From assembly GCA_910578075.1 (NCBI GenBank), contig CAJTPK010000022.1, positions 1 to 64,000 of the forward strand: DNA of 64,000 nt, written 5' to 3'. The notes under the pieces are model-generated. The model was not told the origin of the DNA, did no database searches, and saw only the letters and a list, made by a program, of their open reading frames with translations. Positions within the stretch are counted from its first letter, which is position 1. Every line of letters starts with the position of its first letter. The position numbers and the translations under genes are program-made. This DNA is from an uncultured Muribaculaceae bacterium. Its GTDB lineage: Bacteria; Bacteroidota; Bacteroidia; Bacteroidales; Muribaculaceae. Below, one piece after another: positions 23,581 to 32,863 of the stretch.

Positions 23581-26001
23581 ATGAGACACAGGTTATTATC
23601 CGTATTGGCAGTTGTTGCCATAATGTTTTTTTCGATTTTTCCAGATTGTTTTTTTTCTATTGCTGCAGCAGAGTCTGGTCATATTTCAGTTGTGGTGGAA
23701 AAAGAAGGGACTCTTGCTATCGAGATTCTTAAACAAATTGAACAATGGTCGGAAGTGGAAGAATTGTCAGTTAGAGGGCCACTAAGTCTTTCCGATATGG
23801 AGCATTTCTCCCAGATGACATGTCTGCGCATATTGAACTTGTCAGAAGCTGCGATTGATGTTATCAGTGGATGTCAAGGTCTATCGAATCTTGAGAGTGT
23901 TATTCTGCCTGAAACGGTTACACAGGTTGCCCCCAGGGGATTCAATAATTGCCAGAAGCTATCGATTGTCAATCTTGATAATGTTGCAAAGATTGGAGAG
24001 TATGCCTTTTATAATTGCTACGCATTGGAAAAGATCAATCTTGCCAATCTTTTAATGCTTGAAAGCAACGCTTTTGCAAATTGCTCGTCGCTTAGATCAG
24101 TAGAACTTGCGTCTTTATCTAATCTTGGATATGCTGCATTCGAGGGTTGTCAATCACTTATAAATGTAACGCTACCAGATTATATTGATACAATAGCGGG
24201 TAGTGTGTTTAGTGGTTGCGTATCATTGACTTCTATAAAGTTTCCAAAGAAATGCAGGAGAATTGAAGATTATGCATTCAGTGACTCTGGAATTACAAAT
24301 GTAGATTTTCCGGCCGGGTTGGAATATTTAGGACGTAGGGCATTCTCAAATGTTTCATTGAAGAATATTATTTTGCCATCATCTGTGAGATATATTGGCT
24401 ATTGTTGTTTCGAAAAACGTTACAATTCCGGCGATGGATTCAGTGAAGTCACATGCCTTGCTGTCACACCTCCTGTAATGGAAAATGCATTTTCTGATAT
24501 CAATTCTCTCTCTCTTAATGTCCCGGCTTTGTCGGTAACACAATATAAAATGGATTCTAATTGGGCTTTATTCAAGGAAATATTGCCGATGGATGAAATG
24601 GTTGGAGAAATAGATGTCGTGAGTGATATGACAATAACTTCATTGGATGGGATTGCTGAAAATGCGAATGTTACGATATCTTCATATTTTGATGATAACA
24701 GTGGAATGTCATCGTCAGGACATTTATATATCAATGCCTCAGAAGCTTTGCATATTGGTCAGTTAAAAATGCATCAATATATGGGGAATACGGAAAAATG
24801 TACAACCTTGATTACTGATGGTTCTGTTACAGCCGATAAAGTTGTAATGACATTGAATCTGGTGCCAAACCAATGGAATTTTATATCGTTCCCTTTTGAT
24901 GTGAAAGTAGGCGATATTGTAATGCCGGAAGGTGTTTTATGGGTAGTCCGGAAATATTCCGGGGAGAACAGGGCTGCAATGTTGGGAGATACATGGATAA
25001 ATATGTCTGCATCTTCAGTGTTGCGAGCCGGGGTGGGTTATATCGTGCATTGTACAGATTCTAATTCCGATGAATGGGATACCAGCGAAGTGCAAATGAC
25101 TGTCACGGCAGTGGACAATGATATGAAAAACAGAATTTTTAATAACTCCAATGAGTCCGTGAGTCTTGAAAACCATCCATCCGAATTTGCTCATAACCGG
25201 TCTTGGAATCTTATGGGTAATCCATATCCAGCTTTCTATGATATCCGATGTCTGGACTTTGAGGCTCCCTTGACTGTATGGAATGGGTTTGGATATGAGG
25301 TGTATTCTCCATTGGATGACAATTATAAATTGCAACCTGGGGAAGCTTTTTTTGTGCAGAGACCTGATGAAAAGGATGTGATAGTGTTCAACTGTGATGG
25401 CAGAAGCTCTAAGGCGTCAATTTCGGAAAATTCTTCCCGTGCTCCGAGGAAGACAGGAGTGGGAAACCGTGCGATTGACCGCAAGGTTTATAATCTGTTT
25501 ATGAGTGATGAGAGCTATACGGACAGGGTGCGGTGTGTGATCAACCCAAATGCTTCTGCAGAGTATGAGTCAGGAAGAGATGCATGTAAATTTTTGAGTC
25601 CAAACAGTCAGATGTCGCAAATATATATAGTTAACGGAGAGGTAAAGTACTCAATCGATGAGCGCCCTCATATTGGAGAATGTCATCTTGGTATATATGC
25701 AGACTCTGATAAGGAATTTAGGATATGTCTGGATACGAAAGACAGGACAACGGATGTCATACTTATAGATGATATGACTGGTATAAAAGTCAATCTTATG
25801 GAGAATGAATATATTTTTGATGCGAAGCAGGGGTATGATGATAATAGATTCAGGATACGGTTTGTAGAAAAAGGGAGTGGTGTGAAGTCTCGTCCGGAAG
25901 ATTATGTTGAAGATTCTCCCGCATATAATCTAAATGGAGTAAGGGTTGGAAGCAATTCCAAGGGGATTGTGATACGAAACGGAAATAAAACACTTGAATG
26001 A
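23581..26001 (+). CDS. BspA-like leucine-rich repeat surface protein
   Basis: An 806-residue secreted protein with a signal peptide (about 1-30). A BspA/LRR_5-type repeat array covers about 85-330: repeated FNNCQKLSIVNL, FYNCYALEKINL, FANCSSLRSVEL and FEGCQSLINVTLP units with a 22-24 residue period. The middle region (about 330-640) looks beta-rich. The end, AYNLNGVRVGSN then KGIVIRNGNKTL, matches the short C-terminal tails of Bacteroidales secreted proteins that resemble T9SS sorting ends. Such proteins bind host or microbial surfaces. Composition is more AT-rich than neighbouring genes. The next gene follows almost without a gap. Confidence 0.8.
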   Translation: MRHRLLSVLAVVAIMFFSIFPDCFFSIAAAESGHISVVVEKEGTLAIEILKQIEQWSEVEELSVRGPLSLSDMEHFSQMTCLRILNLSEAAIDVISGCQGLSNLESVILPETVTQVAPRGFNNCQKLSIVNLDNVAKIGEYAFYNCYALEKINLANLLMLESNAFANCSSLRSVELASLSNLGYAAFEGCQSLINVTLPDYIDTIAGSVFSGCVSLTSIKFPKKCRRIEDYAFSDSGITNVDFPAGLEYLGRRAFSNVSLKNIILPSSVRYIGYCCFEKRYNSGDGFSEVTCLAVTPPVMENAFSDINSLSLNVPALSVTQYKMDSNWALFKEILPMDEMVGEIDVVSDMTITSLDGIAENANVTISSYFDDNSGMSSSGHLYINASEALHIGQLKMHQYMGNTEKCTTLITDGSVTADKVVMTLNLVPNQWNFISFPFDVKVGDIVMPEGVLWVVRKYSGENRAAMLGDTWINMSASSVLRAGVGYIVHCTDSNSDEWDTSEVQMTVTAVDNDMKNRIFNNSNESVSLENHPSEFAHNRSWNLMGNPYPAFYDIRCLDFEAPLTVWNGFGYEVYSPLDDNYKLQPGEAFFVQRPDEKDVIVFNCDGRSSKASISENSSRAPRKTGVGNRAIDRKVYNLFMSDESYTDRVRCVINPNASAEYESGRDACKFLSPNSQMSQIYIVNGEVKYSIDERPHIGECHLGIYADSDKEFRICLDTKDRTTDVILIDDMTGIKVNLMENEYIFDAKQGYDDNRFRIRFVEKGSGVKSRPEDYVEDSPAYNLNGVRVGSNSKGIVIRNGNKTLE

Positions 26002-26012
26002 GAATCTGCAAT

Positions 26013-29000
26013 ATGAAGAAGATATTATTTTTTCTGTTTACTATAATTGCAACAGGTCATATTGCCGGTCAGACTCCGGGATATGATCCAGAGAATCCCG
26101 GAGATCCTGCTGCGGATGGGTATAGTCATAATGTAAGTGTAAGTATTTCTCCTCGAAAAGGAGGATATGTAAATAAGTCTTCATTTAAGATGGTAGAAGG
26201 AACGACGAGTATGCTACATGCTTATCCAAATCCAGGTTATAAATTTGTAGCATGGAAACAGAATGGGAACATACTCTCGAGTGAATGTTCATTGAAGATA
26301 GATATGGGTAAGGAGGACTTATATTACGAGGCTCTATTTGCATATAACCCTCAGAGTCCGTCAGATCCAGGTGCTAACTTCATTGATTTATATAATGGAG
26401 AACTGATAATTGACAAATTTGAACCTGGAAATCTTGTAAATGCTATATCTGTGTTGTTGGGGAATACGGATCTGTCTGTTGTCAAATCTATGAAAGTGAT
26501 AGGAAGAATGGAAGATTATGACTGGGGTTTCTGTTATAATTTGTCAGAAATTGAGACGCTTGATTTGGCAAGGACTTCAGGATGCTTATCAGTCCCAAGT
26601 TATATGCTTGGAAAACTATCAAATCTTGAAAAGTTGATTTTACCCTCTGATATTGCAATTATAGAACCTAATGCAATGAACGATTGCGGAGGCGTTATGG
26701 AGATTCAAATGTATGCAATCGTACCCCCGGATGTGAACGTGGCTTCATTTATTGGTCTTAACGATGAGTGCGTGATAAAGGTGCCGGCGGAATCAATTGA
26801 ACTTTATAAAAGCAACCCGTTCTGGAGCGAGTTTGCGATTCTTCCTTTGGATGAAAATACTGGTTCAATCTCTGTTGATTTACCTGGAGATGCCGTTGAT
26901 GGACGATATAAGAATATGAACATTGTGTTAAAAAATTCGAGTAGCGGGCAAGTTATAAAATATCTGATATCTGACAGGACATCGTATAGTTTCCCATATC
27001 TTGTAACCGGTATAAGATATAATCTTTTTATTACGACAGCAACAGGTTCTGTGCTTGGTTCAATTACAGATATTGATCTTGCTGAAGAAACCAAATATTT
27101 GAAGTTCGAAAACCTTAAGTTTCCGGTAAGTTTTACAGCGGTCATATTGACAGAATCAGAGGAAGACATATCAGATATTTCATCTGTGAGATGGACTGAT
27201 GAGGAAGGAAATTATCTTGGCTCCGGAAGAGTGCTTGAAGGTGTAGCTGAAGGTGATGTGATAAATTGCGAGGTGTTTCTTGATGAAGAGAAAAGTACAG
27301 GTCTTATCCAACCTGAGCGTCAGACAGTAACAGCAGATAGAACCTATAACGAGTTGAGATTTGTAGTACGCAAACGCGGAACGAGGGAAATCCGTGGCTA
27401 TGTCATGAATGAGGGAACACGCAGACCACTTGCAGGAGTTTCAGTGTTGGCAACACAAGATTCAGGTGCAAAAAATGTGATTACCAATTCAATGACTACC
27501 GGTCTGGAGGGTGAATTCACAGTCTCTGTATTCGATGGACTCCCTGTGAGTCTCAAGATAAGCGGAGATGGTTATGTTTCTAAAGAAATTGGTGTAGAAC
27601 AGCAAATCGGAGATCAAAATATTGGTGAAATATCCTTGTCGGTTCCTGTCGGACCAGTGGTTTATGTAGTCGCCACATATCAAAAATGTGGAGAAGAAAG
27701 CCCATCTGATTCATACGGAGATACATCTGATATAATTGTTTCAATAGATACTGGAATTCCGGATGCCGTACTCAATCAATTGCGTATAGAGAAAGGGGTG
27801 ATTCATTTGCCGACAGATTTGGCTGATGGTAGATATGATGCCGTTGCCAAAAGTATGTCAGGTGCTTTTGAACCAGTGTCTTGCCCTCTAATAGTCGAAG
27901 GAGGGATAGGAGAGATGGTGATTCCTATAATGGAGAAGGGTATGATGGAGGTTGTCATGTCTTCTTCTGAAAATGATAGGGATATTGCATTGCTTTTCAA
28001 TTCCGGTGGTAATATTGTTGATATTTGTGAATTCAGTAATGGTGCCGTAATGTTCAAAGCTCTTGATTCAGGAGAATATGCACTTGTTTGTTCGGGCGAA
28101 TCCAATCGTATGCGTAGTGTAGTGAATATGACTCAGATCGATAATTCGGATTTGATAGAGAATAAGGACTATGTGAAGAGGAGTGTTACGATTTATAACG
28201 GAAGGAAAAGCATAGTCAATTCATTTTCTATCCCGTATATGGAAAATGGCAAGTATTCTGTTCTTACTGATAATGCATCTGTGACAATTGGCAAAAAACA
28301 AGTGGCAATTGGTCAGATTATAACTGTTCGTGCGAATGTTGACATAAAAAAGGATAGCAAAGTTGATAATCTGGAGATTATGTTTCATATACCCTCAGAA
28401 TGTGAATTCATTGGAAATTCCGTAATGTGCGGTAACTCTGTTGCAGGATATACAATAGAAGATGATAGATTGGTTGTGGAACTTGATTCCGGCATCAAAC
28501 TTGTACGTTTCTGTCTTAAGACGAAAGATGCAGCGGAATGTGCAGTCGGAGCTGATGTACGTTTTTCATTGAATGGAGAAAGTTTTGTGGAATCTATTAG
28601 TCCGGGTAAGTTTACTGTGGAAAGATTAAAAATTAGAGTTCCGGAGTTTACATCCCGTGAATCAATTGTTGTCAGTGGAACTGCGCAGGCACAGAGTGTA
28701 ATCGAAGTATTCGATAATAATGTGCGTAAAGCAGAATGCAGGGCATTTGCCGATGGAACCTGGAAGACGGTGATGCCGCTTCATAAACCTTATAGTTTTT
28801 CGAAGCATTCCGTATATGCGAAAGTAACGGACAAGGAGGGTAATGAGACGTTTACGGGATCTGAAAATTGTGTTGTCCAGAAAACTCTTACAGGGGGACA
28901 AGCTAATAATGTAGAGATGATTTTCTATCAACCGGAAATGCAAAAAAATGTGCATGTAATGTTTGATCATATTAACGGTGAGACTTCTCCCGGTAATTAC

Positions 29001-32000
29001 ACAATGTTTACAGGACAAACATTCACATTTATTGCAGATTTTGGAGAAAATTCACCCAATATTGTGGAAAAAGCCTTTGTCTATGTGTATACCCTTGATA
29101 ATAAAGTTACAAGGTTATCTGCAAGTTATGATGCAAATCTTGACAGATGGATAGCTACAGGTGTCTTTTATGATGCAAATGCTCCGGTGAATGTGACCGG
29201 TCGTTGCATTTCTAATGACGATTTATTTCCAATGGATTGGGAAGAGGTTACGGAGCACTATGGAGACCTGGACAATATTAAGTTCTCGTTGGATGCAGAT
29301 ATACAGAGTCTTGCCGATTCTTCGGAGATATTTAAGGATTCTTTTGAAAATGAAAATGTATCAGTCGACCAGCTGGAAAAAATTTTACTTGACAGGTATG
29401 GTGTGGATGTAAGTGCCATTGAACCCGGAAATGCAGATATGTCATCTGCGGAATATGAAGAAATCCTTAATATGGTGCCTTCGTTTGTGGAGTCTGCAGC
29501 GGATACTAAAGAAGAGGATGAGGTTATTGATCTGATTTCTTCGCATTCAAGATATGGTGTGAAAGAGTTTAAATATGAAGATGTGGAATATGTCTGTGAA
29601 ACTTTAACCTGTGAAGGTCTTGATATGGAAGATCTTTCAGGCAAAGGTTATAACCTGATATCCACTACGGATAATGCTCCGGTATACTGTTTTATTTCTG
29701 AGACAGAGACAGATTATATAGATTTTGTCAATAATTTAAGAAAACATATTTATATCAAGAATAAAGCAGGCATAAAGAATCGTAGATTACCGGCTGCTAC
29801 ATATGCGCTTACCGATGTAATGCAAAATCAGTTTTTTCAGCGTTGTGCTGACATTATAGGATCATTGTTACAGGAAGAATCTATATTGATGCAGCTTTCA
29901 AAGTCACTGGAGTATTCAAAAAAAGCGGATCTTAATAATCTGTTGAAGCAGGAGAATTTGATAAACCGTGCTTTGGCACATAATCAGTATAGGCTTGATT
30001 CTGCTACTGATATATTTGACAAACTTCGTATTTCAAATGAGAGGCGTGTACTGGTTAATGGTCTCAGACAGTTGGAGGAGAAGAAGCAGAAGGTGCTTAT
30101 AGTTGACCAGCGGATATCAAGACTGCTTTCAGCTGCATATTTAATCAGGGATCTTCATGATTATGTTGTTATGATCAGAGATCATGGTAGAAGAGCGTTC
30201 TCTCTGGAAGTGCCTCCGATGTGTGACAAAATTGTGAATCCGGAAGCTGCGACCAGGTTACTGACAGAACGGATAAGCAAAGTTCGTCATGAGGTATTTG
30301 ATTTCATTTTTTATCAGGGTCTCCGCAAAGCTGTATATATGGCTGCTAACCTCTACTTAGCCAAAATACCGTTACTTGGAATGGCAATAAGTTTTTTGGA
30401 AGATTATGCAGAGGATATCAGAAAATCATCGTTTGAGCGATGGACAGTAACGCAACTTGATCGTATAGAGAGTGATATACAGTATATAATAAGGCGTTGT
30501 AACAATGATGATGACGATGACGATGACAATGACAAAGATGATGAAGAGAAACCTGAAGTTATGGAACAAGATGAGGCTGAAATACCATCGCCCATGGCTC
30601 CTTCGGTAAAAGTGGCATATGATCCTTCAGGGTTTGTTTTTGAGGGTGTTCCGTCAAATAGGGTTGAAGGAGTTAAGGCTACTGTGTTTTTTAAAGATTT
30701 TACAGAGGATGAATATGGTAATCCGTTGGAAAATGCCGTTGAATGGGATGCGCGTGAGTTTGGTCAGGATAATCCTCTGTTTACTGATCAGAACGGACAG
30801 TATGCATGGGATGTGCCACAAGGTTTATGGCAGGTGAGGTTTGAGAAAACTGGATATGAAACATCATTCTCGGAGTGGCTACCTGTCCCACCACCTCAGT
30901 TGGAGGTAAATATAGCAATGACTCAGCTCTCTCAGCCGGAAGTTGCAGAGGTACACGTCTATAGCAGGGCCGTGACGGTTGAGTTTGATAAATATATGCT
31001 TCCCGAGCTGCTGACCGAGGATAATATTATTGTGACATGTGATGGAATGCCTATAAGGGGCGTATCTAAATTATTGGATCTTGAAAAGGCTTATGGCTCA
31101 GATACGGAGGAATATGCTAAGGGTGTTAGATTTGAATTTCCATCAGCTATTCGAGGTAGAGAAGCGCAGGTTAGTGTTTCTAATAGAGTGAAAAGCTATG
31201 CGGGAGTGAGAATGCAAGAGCCCTTTGTACAGACTTTTGATATTGAAGAAGAGATTTCTTCGATTGTGGTCGTTGATACTCTTAATGTTGAATATGGATC
31301 CGCTGCTATGCTCACTGTCCGGGTGCTTCCTGAAAGTGCCTCTGCTGGAAAATTGTTGAAGGTACAGTCTGCTGAAGAAGGAATAGCATCGTGTGGAAGT
31401 AAAGATATAGTGTTGGATGATAAAGGTTCTACAACAATCTCGGTAGAAGGAATAATCCCAGGAGTGACAGCCATAAATTTTAGTTTGGAAGGATCGCGAC
31501 TTAACCGTATTATGACGGTTAATGTGACATCAAAGAAACAGCTGGAAGAGGTATGCATACCTGTAGCCAGTTTGCCTTCCGGAGAAGTGGAGGTTGGTAC
31601 TGAAGTCTATCTTTTCTGTGACTCTCCTGGGGCCGTGATATATTATACCGTTGACGGTTCTTGTCCGTGCGGACCAGATGCATTGTGTTATGATGGCTCT
31701 CCTATTGTAGTAACATCTGATCTGGAATTAAAAGTTATGGCTGTGATTCCTGGTTTAAGTGAGAGCAGAATTATAACTTATAGATATACTGTCAAAACTT
31801 CTGGCATTGATACTTTGAATTCTGATTTATTGAAGATTTATCCTCTTCCAATTAAAGGAACGGTATATATTTCCAATAAAGGTAAAAGTGTAGAAAAGGT
31901 AATGGTTTTGGATATGACGGGTAGGTGTGTGGCTGAGGAGCATGGCCCTGCCGAGATTATATCCATAAGTCTTGACCGTATTCCAATTGGTGTGTATATG

Positions 32001-32054
32001 TTTGTCGTATGGGGTGAAGATAAACGTTATGTAAAGAAAGTGGTTAAAATGTAA
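26013..32054 (+). CDS. Giant multidomain secreted protein with T9SS-type C-terminal domain
   Basis: About 2,013 residues. The signal peptide starts MKKILFFLF (ATG at 26013); an ATG at 25998 overlaps the previous stop and adds five unlikely residues. The domains seen, numbering from 25998, are: a glycine/beta repeat-like start; a leucine-rich-like segment (about 164-240); a carboxypeptidase-regulatory-like domain (about 462-540); Ig-like stretches; a long helical region (about 1090-1500); an acidic Asp-rich linker (about 1500-1520); a second carboxypeptidase-like domain (about 1540-1630); a chitobiase C-terminal-like domain (about 1854-1934); and a sorting domain (about 1935-2018, YPLP, DMTGRCV, GVYMFVV). 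No catalytic motif was recognised. Probably a cell-surface adhesin, cotranscribed with the preceding gene. Confidence 0.7.
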   Translation: MKKILFFLFTIIATGHIAGQTPGYDPENPGDPAADGYSHNVSVSISPRKGGYVNKSSFKMVEGTTSMLHAYPNPGYKFVAWKQNGNILSSECSLKIDMGKEDLYYEALFAYNPQSPSDPGANFIDLYNGELIIDKFEPGNLVNAISVLLGNTDLSVVKSMKVIGRMEDYDWGFCYNLSEIETLDLARTSGCLSVPSYMLGKLSNLEKLILPSDIAIIEPNAMNDCGGVMEIQMYAIVPPDVNVASFIGLNDECVIKVPAESIELYKSNPFWSEFAILPLDENTGSISVDLPGDAVDGRYKNMNIVLKNSSSGQVIKYLISDRTSYSFPYLVTGIRYNLFITTATGSVLGSITDIDLAEETKYLKFENLKFPVSFTAVILTESEEDISDISSVRWTDEEGNYLGSGRVLEGVAEGDVINCEVFLDEEKSTGLIQPERQTVTADRTYNELRFVVRKRGTREIRGYVMNEGTRRPLAGVSVLATQDSGAKNVITNSMTTGLEGEFTVSVFDGLPVSLKISGDGYVSKEIGVEQQIGDQNIGEISLSVPVGPVVYVVATYQKCGEESPSDSYGDTSDIIVSIDTGIPDAVLNQLRIEKGVIHLPTDLADGRYDAVAKSMSGAFEPVSCPLIVEGGIGEMVIPIMEKGMMEVVMSSSENDRDIALLFNSGGNIVDICEFSNGAVMFKALDSGEYALVCSGESNRMRSVVNMTQIDNSDLIENKDYVKRSVTIYNGRKSIVNSFSIPYMENGKYSVLTDNASVTIGKKQVAIGQIITVRANVDIKKDSKVDNLEIMFHIPSECEFIGNSVMCGNSVAGYTIEDDRLVVELDSGIKLVRFCLKTKDAAECAVGADVRFSLNGESFVESISPGKFTVERLKIRVPEFTSRESIVVSGTAQAQSVIEVFDNNVRKAECRAFADGTWKTVMPLHKPYSFSKHSVYAKVTDKEGNETFTGSENCVVQKTLTGGQANNVEMIFYQPEMQKNVHVMFDHINGETSPGNYTMFTGQTFTFIADFGENSPNIVEKAFVYVYTLDNKVTRLSASYDANLDRWIATGVFYDANAPVNVTGRCISNDDLFPMDWEEVTEHYGDLDNIKFSLDADIQSLADSSEIFKDSFENENVSVDQLEKILLDRYGVDVSAIEPGNADMSSAEYEEILNMVPSFVESAADTKEEDEVIDLISSHSRYGVKEFKYEDVEYVCETLTCEGLDMEDLSGKGYNLISTTDNAPVYCFISETETDYIDFVNNLRKHIYIKNKAGIKNRRLPAATYALTDVMQNQFFQRCADIIGSLLQEESILMQLSKSLEYSKKADLNNLLKQENLINRALAHNQYRLDSATDIFDKLRISNERRVLVNGLRQLEEKKQKVLIVDQRISRLLSAAYLIRDLHDYVVMIRDHGRRAFSLEVPPMCDKIVNPEAATRLLTERISKVRHEVFDFIFYQGLRKAVYMAANLYLAKIPLLGMAISFLEDYAEDIRKSSFERWTVTQLDRIESDIQYIIRRCNNDDDDDDDNDKDDEEKPEVMEQDEAEIPSPMAPSVKVAYDPSGFVFEGVPSNRVEGVKATVFFKDFTEDEYGNPLENAVEWDAREFGQDNPLFTDQNGQYAWDVPQGLWQVRFEKTGYETSFSEWLPVPPPQLEVNIAMTQLSQPEVAEVHVYSRAVTVEFDKYMLPELLTEDNIIVTCDGMPIRGVSKLLDLEKAYGSDTEEYAKGVRFEFPSAIRGREAQVSVSNRVKSYAGVRMQEPFVQTFDIEEEISSIVVVDTLNVEYGSAAMLTVRVLPESASAGKLLKVQSAEEGIASCGSKDIVLDDKGSTTISVEGIIPGVTAINFSLEGSRLNRIMTVNVTSKKQLEEVCIPVASLPSGEVEVGTEVYLFCDSPGAVIYYTVDGSCPCGPDALCYDGSPIVVTSDLELKVMAVIPGLSESRIITYRYTVKTSGIDTLNSDLLKIYPLPIKGTVYISNKGKSVEKVMVLDMTGRCVAEEHGPAEIISISLDRIPIGVYMFVVWGEDKRYVKKVVKM

Positions 32055-32060
32055 TCCAAC

Positions 32061-32103
32061 TATATAAGAAACTGAAGTCATCTTGACTTCAGTTTCTTAT
32101 ATA
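32061..32103. terminator. Bidirectional terminator, 20-bp perfect stem
   Basis: The arms 32061-32080 and 32084-32103 are perfectly complementary around a three-base loop TCT. The stop codon of the leftward mgtC-like gene lies inside the right arm (32097-32099). The hairpin ends both converging transcripts. Confidence 0.75.
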
Positions 32104-32819
32104 TCAATTTGGCTTGAGAGGGTCAGTTTCAGGGTGTCGCCTACGTTGCTGATTCCTTGGAGCATGGGGAGGAGGTTTGTGTAGGCGTGGGCGAGGCAGA
32201 CGAAGTTGAGGTCTGTCCGGTTTCGCTCGTAATCGTATTCAATGTAGAAGGTGGAGAGGTGCACGTTGTGATGGCGCAGCACTTCCTTATAAGGTTCGAT
32301 GTCAGATACGATGCCGTCTACGGTCAGACTGAGCACTTTTGATTCCTGCCCTAACTTACGGCGCTTTTCATATTGTTCGAAAGTTACAAGAGTGAGGAGG
32401 ATGAGTAGCGTGGCTCCGATTGAACACAAATACATGCCGATGCCGACTGCCATGCCGATTATGGCTGTCATCCAGATGCCGGCGGCTGTGGTGAGACCGC
32501 GCACCGCGCCTTTCATGTGTATCATGGCTCCACCGCCTAAGAAACCGATACCGGTTATAACCTGCGCGGCAATACGCCCGGGATCGCCGTTTTTCAAACC
32601 TAAATACACCTGCGGCACATATATTGACAATAGCATCGCCAGACAGGCTCCCATCGAGATCAAGGCGAATGTGCGGATTCCGGCAATCTGCCCTTTACGC
32701 TTCCGCTCGGCTCCGACCACCATACCTAAGAACATGCTTAGAATAAGGCGAAACATGCAGTTGATCATGTTTACCTCCAGCGAGTTAATCTGATTATAGA
32801 ATTCCTTTATTATCTCCAT
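32097..32819 (-). CDS. MgtC/SapB family membrane protein
   Basis: A 240-residue protein with four or five TM helices in the first 140 residues. The MgtC signature is clear: RLILSMFLGMVVGAERKRKG, GIRTFALISMGACL and TGIGFLGGGAMI. The C-terminal cytoplasmic part (about 150-240) is the ACT-like domain of the longer members. The family is linked to magnesium limitation and to regulation of F-type ATP synthase in some bacteria. The role here is not established. It follows the helicase gene by 44 bp. Confidence 0.9.
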   Translation of the reverse strand: MEIIKEFYNQINSLEVNMINCMFRLILSMFLGMVVGAERKRKGQIAGIRTFALISMGACLAMLLSIYVPQVYLGLKNGDPGRIAAQVITGIGFLGGGAMIHMKGAVRGLTTAAGIWMTAIIGMAVGIGMYLCSIGATLLILLTLVTFEQYEKRRKLGQESKVLSLTVDGIVSDIEPYKEVLRHHNVHLSTFYIEYDYERNRTDLNFVCLAHAYTNLLPMLQGISNVGDTLKLTLSSQIDI

Positions 32820-32834
32820 ATCTTATTAATCACT

Positions 32835-32851
32835 ATTACTTAATCACTAAT
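32835..32851. repeat. 17-bp intergenic repeat ATTACTTAATCACTAAT, copy 2
   Basis: Identical to 18336-18352, in the AT-rich gap between the helicase and mgtC-like genes, with further degenerate TTAATCACTA units on both sides. Confidence 0.6.
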
Positions 32852-32863
32852 CATTCATATTTA

